Shown: positions 59,568 through 64,000 of the stretch, one piece after another
Layout: the number at the start of each line of letters is the position of its first letter
Numbering within the stretch: the first letter of the stretch is position 1
DNA from: Mastigias papua
Taxonomy: Eukaryota; Cnidaria; Scyphozoa; Rhizostomeae; Mastigiidae
Reading direction: 5' to 3'
Length of the DNA: 64,000 nt
Assembly: GCA_964019165.1 (NCBI GenBank)
Contig: OZ025268.1
Span: forward strand, 13,040,359 to 13,104,358
Program-made: the position numbers and the translations under genes
Notes under the pieces: model-generated
What the model saw: only the letters and a program-made list of their open reading frames with translations
What the model was told of the DNA's origin: nothing
The model's database searches: none

Positions 59568-61938
59568 CTTGTGCAGAATTTGGTCATGCAGCAGTCCATG
59601 CACAATTCATCATTGCATTTAACTACCGTGGATTTGATTAGGAAACATTAGGTAAGCTACTTAAATCGGTGCAACCATAGATGCAAAAGTCGTTTAGTGT
59701 ATCAGATTGACATATTTCCACATAAATTGATCATGGAACACTATATGTACAACTGATCATTGCTTGTAATGGGGGATACAATACGTATGTGTGAAATACT
59801 GAATATAAAGCAATGACTACAGATCTGATGGTCATATGATAATATAAGTGCATGGTCGACTGTAGAAATGCGCTTAGATTATGTGCTGGCGCTATGCAAC
59901 ACGTACTTATAGTCCAATGTAGCCGGTGCATAGTATTGTCAGTTTTGTAACATGTAAAACACTTTAAAGCTCTACATAGTCTATCTAACGTAAGAAAATA
60001 AACTAACTTTGTTATGATTAGGAAACATTACCTAACCTACTGACATCGGTGCAACCATAGATGTAAAAGACTTTTAGTGCATGAGATTGACGTACATGCA
60101 AAGACTTTGATCATGCAACTATATATGCGCACTAGATCATTGCTTTTAATGGGCCTTAAATACGTTTGTGTGCAAACACTGAATATACAGCAATGATTAT
60201 GGATATGATGGATATGTGATATTATCAATCCTTGATTGACTGCAGAAATGTGCTTAGATTATGTGTTGGCGGTAAACACCATGTACTTATAGTGCAATGT
60301 AGCCCTTGCATAGTTTTGTCAGTTTTGCCACATGTAAGGCACTTTAAAGCTCTATATAGTGTATCTAGCGTAAAAACACAAACTAACGTTGATATATGTA
60401 GGAAACATTAACTAGACTATTGTCAACGGTGCAACCATAGAGGTACAAGACGTTTAATGCATGTCTTTGATGTACTTGTACAGAATTTGATCATGCAACA
60501 TTATATGCACAATTGATCATTGCTTTTAATGTGCCAAAAATACGTATATGTGCAAGCACTGAATATACAGCTATGACTACATATCGGGTGGTCATATGAT
60601 AATATAAGTGCTTGGTTGACTGCAAAAATGTGTATATATTATGTATTGGTGTTATGCAACATGTACGTATAGTCAAATGTAGCCCTTGCATAGTATTGTC
60701 AGTTTTACCACATGTAAAGCATTATAAAGCCCTATGTAGTGTATCTAGTGTAAAAACACAAACTAACGGTGATATGAGTAGGAAACATTAGCTAAACTAC
60801 TGAAATCGGTGCAAGCATAGATATAAAAGACGTTTTTGTGTATGAGATTGGCGTACTTGCAAAGACTTTGATCATGCAACAGACTATGCACAATTCATCA
60901 TTGCTTTTATTGGACCTAAAATACGTATGTGTTATATTGTTAGTTTTGCCACATGTAAAGCCTTTAACGCTCTATATAGTGTATATAGTGTAAAAACACA
61001 TACTAACGTTGATATGAGTAGGATACATTAGCTAAACTACTGACATCGGTGCAACCATAGATATAAAAGACGTTTAGTGCATGAGATTGATGTACTTGCA
61101 AAGACTTTGATCATGCAACAGCCTATGCACAAATCATCATTGCCTGTAATCGGGGATAAAATACGTATATGTCCAAATACTGAATATAAAGCAATGACTA
61201 CAGATCTGATGGTCATATGATAATAGAAATGCTTGGTTGACTGCAGAAATGTGCTTAGATTATGTATTGGCGCTATTCAACACGTACGTATAGTGCAATA
61301 TGGCCGTTGCATAGTATTGTCAGTTTTTCCACATATAAAGCACGTTAAAGCTCTATATAGTGTATTTACAGTAAAGCACAAGCTAACGTTGATATGAGTA
61401 GGAAATATTAGCTAAACTACTGACATGGGTGAAACGATAGATATAAAAGACGTTTAGTGCATGAGATTGACGTAGATGCAAAGACTTTGATCATGCAACA
61501 ATATATGCACACTAGATCAGTGCTTATAATGGGCCTGAAATACGTTTGTGTGCAAACAATGACCATACAGCAATGACTACAGATATTATGGTCATATGAT
61601 ATTATAAGTGGTTAATTGACTGCAGAAATGTCCTTAGAGTATGTGTTTGCGCTATGCAACAAGTAGTTATGGTCAAGTGTAGCCCTTACACAGTATTTTC
61701 AGTTTTGCCGCATGTGAAGCACTGTAACGCTCTGTATAGTTTATCTAGTGTAAAAACACAAATTAACATTGATATGAGTAGGAAACATTCGCTAAACTAC
61801 TGACATGGGTGCAACCATTGATGTAAAAGTTCTTTAGTGCATGAGATTGACGTACTTGTACAGAATTTGATCATGAAACAGTGTATGCACAAGTGATCAT
61901 TGCTTGTAATGGGCCTAAAATGCGTGTGTGTGCAAAGA
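59568..61938. repeat. ~380-bp satellite array, right part
   Basis: Begins with CTTGTGCAG, the broken half of the unit interrupted at 33208. Landmark AACAYGTACKTATAG at about 59899, 60280, 60659, 61278 and 61659. A short variant near 60925 lacks the same ~150-bp segment as the one near 32650. It ends where the Penelope-like element begins. Confidence 0.95.
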
Positions 61939-62152
61939 TCTCTTGTTGTAGAGATGGGAATAACTTTAAGTTCTCGATGGAAACGTTGCAACTTACCTTC
62001 TCTAATAATGGTGGGATCGCTATCAAGCTCTTTAAATTTATGCTTATCATTTATTATGTTAAGAATACCTTCTAGATAATCTGCCCTATTTAAAACAACT
62101 ACCCCATTACCTTTATCAGGTTTAACATCGTTATTCTTAAACCTGATAAAGG

Positions 62153-62562
62153 TTTCCGTCGAGAACTTAAAAAGAATGGAAAAATTGATAAAGATATATA
62201 TATATAGCACTATTTACCCATCAGGCTCTCAGCCGGCGCGCATTTATGGATTACCTAAAATGCATAAGATTTAGTCTTCTAATGGAGTGCCACCTCTTAG
62301 GCCTATTGTTTCTTCTGTCAATACATTCAACTAACAGTTAGCTTAATATCTATGTAATCTTCTACAGCCTCATTTGCCAAGTACATATTCTATTTCTGAT
62401 ACCTTTTCTTTCGTCGAAGAACTTAAAACGGTTAATTTTTCCAACAAATTTATGATCTCATTTGATGTGGTAAGTTTGTTTACTAACATTCCACTTAAAG
62501 AGTCTATTGATCTTGCTGTCTCCTATATTGCAGAGGAAATCCTAATCTCAAACTTTCCATAG
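62153..62562 (+). pseudogene. Penelope RT, N-terminal part
   Basis: YGLPKMHKI (about 62248), PPLRPIVSSVNTF, and FMISFDVVSLFTNIPLKESI (motif A, 62450-62510) are Penelope RT hallmarks. The frame changes near 62330 and stops at 62560. The remaining RT blocks follow at 62652. Confidence 0.75.
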
Positions 62563-62651
62563 CTGATCTTGTTAAACTATTCTCCTTTGCTACGTCACAA
62601 ACTAACTTCCTCTTTAATGGTAAACTGTATGATCAGGTAGATGGTGTTGCT

Positions 62652-63668
62652 ATGGGCTCTCCTCTTGCACCTGTCCTTGCTAATCTTTTTCTAGGACATC
62701 ATGAAAATATATGGCTTAACAAATATCGAGGTCATTCTCTTCAAATCTATCGACGATATGTTGATGACACCTTTTGCCTTTTCAATAATGAACAAGATGC
62801 CTTAGTATTCTTTGATTTTCTCAACTCTCAACATCCCAATATAAAGTTCACCATGGAGAAAGATAGTAATAAGATGTTGGCTTTTCTTGATGTTTGTATC
62901 AGTAATAAGGATCCTTGTAATCTTTTAACGTCAGTCTATCGTAAAAACACTTTTACTGGACTTCTTACTAATTTCTACAGCTTTACCTCTTATTATTATA
63001 AAATTGGTCTTATTCGCACCTTAGTTGACAGAGCTCACAAAATTAGTAACACTCTTGCTAAATTTAATGATGATGTTAAAAAACTCTTCGATATATTCAA
63101 AAAGAATCAGTACCCTGAAGGCTTAATAAGTAGAGTAGTCCATTCTTATCTTGATAATGTTCATAGTTCTAATAATTCTAAATCAGCTACTGATACTTCT
63201 ACCATTTATTTTAAGTTGCCATTCCTTAAGCTTTCTAATTTTACCCAGCGTAAGGTACGTATGCTTGCTAAAAAGGATTGCAATAATCTTAATATTAAAT
63301 TAGCTTTTTCTTCTTTTAAAATTAAAAACTTGCTTGCAGTTAAGGATCGTGTGAACAAATCGCTTCGCTCGTGTGTAGTATATAAATTTACTTGTGCGGG
63401 ATGTAATTCCGTTAATATTGGCGAAACATCTCGTCATTTATCTACACGAGTGTGTGAGCATTTGTTCACCGATAAGAATTTGCATATTTTTAAACACTTA
63501 AAGACTTCAACTCCGTGTCAAAATCTTTGCAGTGAAAACTGCTTCAAGGTACTAGATTCAGCAAGCACTTATCATAACTTAAAAGTTCAGGAAGCACTCC
63601 ACATCATGTGGGAAAGGCCTAAGTTAAATAAACAACTGCACCATTATAATATTTCATTGAGCTTTTAG
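62652..63668 (+). CDS. Penelope RT C-terminal part and GIY-YIG endonuclease
   Basis: A 338-residue frame. MGSPLAPVLANLFLGHHE is motif B (preceded by DGVA), YRRYVDDTFCLF is motif C with both Asp present, and LAFLDVCI follows. From about residue 240, VVYKFTCAGCNSVNIGETSR, then STRVCEHL, is the GIY-YIG nuclease of Penelope elements. The conserved YIG Tyr is Asn here (codon 63414-63416), which should impair cleavage. The start is inside the protein; upstream coding is in other frames. Confidence 0.85.
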   Translation: MGSPLAPVLANLFLGHHENIWLNKYRGHSLQIYRRYVDDTFCLFNNEQDALVFFDFLNSQHPNIKFTMEKDSNKMLAFLDVCISNKDPCNLLTSVYRKNTFTGLLTNFYSFTSYYYKIGLIRTLVDRAHKISNTLAKFNDDVKKLFDIFKKNQYPEGLISRVVHSYLDNVHSSNNSKSATDTSTIYFKLPFLKLSNFTQRKVRMLAKKDCNNLNIKLAFSSFKIKNLLAVKDRVNKSLRSCVVYKFTCAGCNSVNIGETSRHLSTRVCEHLFTDKNLHIFKHLKTSTPCQNLCSENCFKVLDSASTYHNLKVQEALHIMWERPKLNKQLHHYNISLSF

Positions 63669-63783
63669 CTTTCGTTGTTTAAACGCCACATTCCTTTTTC
63701 GTTTCTTTCATTCCTCTGTTCGATCGATTAATATATTCGATTGATAGTGCATAGTTCTTATTTGTTGTAACAATATCTTAGTC

Positions 63784-63833
63784 ATTTCAACTGATGATGA
63801 TTTGAGTACCAAGCCGAAACATGTCTTGGAAAT
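63784..63833 (+). ncRNA. Hammerhead-like ribozyme motif at Penelope 3' end
   Basis: CTGATGA (63791-63797), GAAAC (63816-63820) and GTC (63823-63825) occur in hammerhead order. Stem I can form between ATTTCAA (63784-63790) and TTGGAAAT (63826-63833) with one bulge. Stem III is the short ACATGT palindrome. Stem II is weak (TTG/CAA). Penelope-like elements are known to encode such minimal hammerheads. Confidence 0.5.
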
Positions 63834-63865
63834 TTAAAAACATAGTCGACTTTCTTCGCGTATTG

Positions 63866-63998
<133 letters not shown>

Positions 63999-64000
63999 CA

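Larger units (their letters stand above)
61939..63835 (+). mobile_element. Penelope-like retroelement with inverted 5' end
   Basis: 62153-63668 is plus-strand RT plus GIY-YIG endonuclease. 61939-62125 is a minus-strand copy of the N-terminal RT region (KPDKGNGVVVLNRADYLEGI). The two meet at a perfect 16-bp inverted repeat CCTTTATCAGGTTTAA (62110-62125 and 62137-62152). Head-to-head 5' arrangements are common in Penelope elements. A hammerhead-like motif and a (TA)n tract follow the 3' end. Confidence 0.85.

Overview
The window looks like a repeat-dominated segment of an AT-rich animal genome. There are no bacterial-style operons. It carries several non-LTR retrotransposon families, a Penelope-like element, TIR transposons, a ~380-bp satellite, long (TA)n tracts, and one large Polinton/Maverick (adintovirus-like) element. 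The Polinton proteins and the R2-type retroelements are of kinds I associate with cnidarians and other aquatic invertebrates. That placement is an inference; the sequence does not fix the host. Only one stretch looks like host coding DNA: a probable 3' terminal exon at 11496-11687.

Layout. 1-3430: minus-strand REL-type (R2/NeSL/Dong-like) retrotransposon copy A next to an (ATT)n tract. 3446-7097 and 10219-10930: fragments of a second R2-like family (F on plus, E on minus) and of REL copy D. Copy E is split at 7098-10218 by a segment bounded by two direct copies of a 277-bp MITE. 11496-11687: candidate exon. 13350-25925: an uncharacterised transposon-like element 'X' (copy 1), itself invaded by two CR1/L2-like LINEs, a Harbinger-like MITE and a 777-bp TIR element with a MADF-domain remnant. 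26100-29300: REL copies B and C in tandem. 29327-33208 and 59568-61938: one 380-bp satellite array, split by the Polinton. 61938-63835: Penelope-like element, then (TA)n to the window end.

The Polinton (33209-59567) has ~1.3-kb TIRs and a 6-bp target duplication (CTTGTA/CTTGTG). Plus-strand genes in order: ankyrin-repeat protein, packaging ATPase, zinc-ribbon protein, zinc-ribbon/PLA2 protein, retroviral-type integrase, small acidic protein, protein-primed DNA polymerase B, a conserved polinton protein, penton (minor capsid), a basic small protein, major capsid, a pX-like protein, adenain-type protease, LamG-like protein, a fibre-like protein and an unknown small protein. The right end carries a zinc-ribbon protein and ankyrin-repeat genes on the minus strand. 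Most genes carry frameshifts or stops, so this is an old copy. Penton, PLA2, the zinc-ribbon gene and one ankyrin gene remain open. An AT-rich, often palindromic motif sits directly before most start codons and is probably the element's promoter.

The second copy of X (44130-47978) lies inside a Polinton gene. Together the nested insertions give a relative order: satellite, then Polinton, then X; and X copy 1, then LINEs, then MITE.
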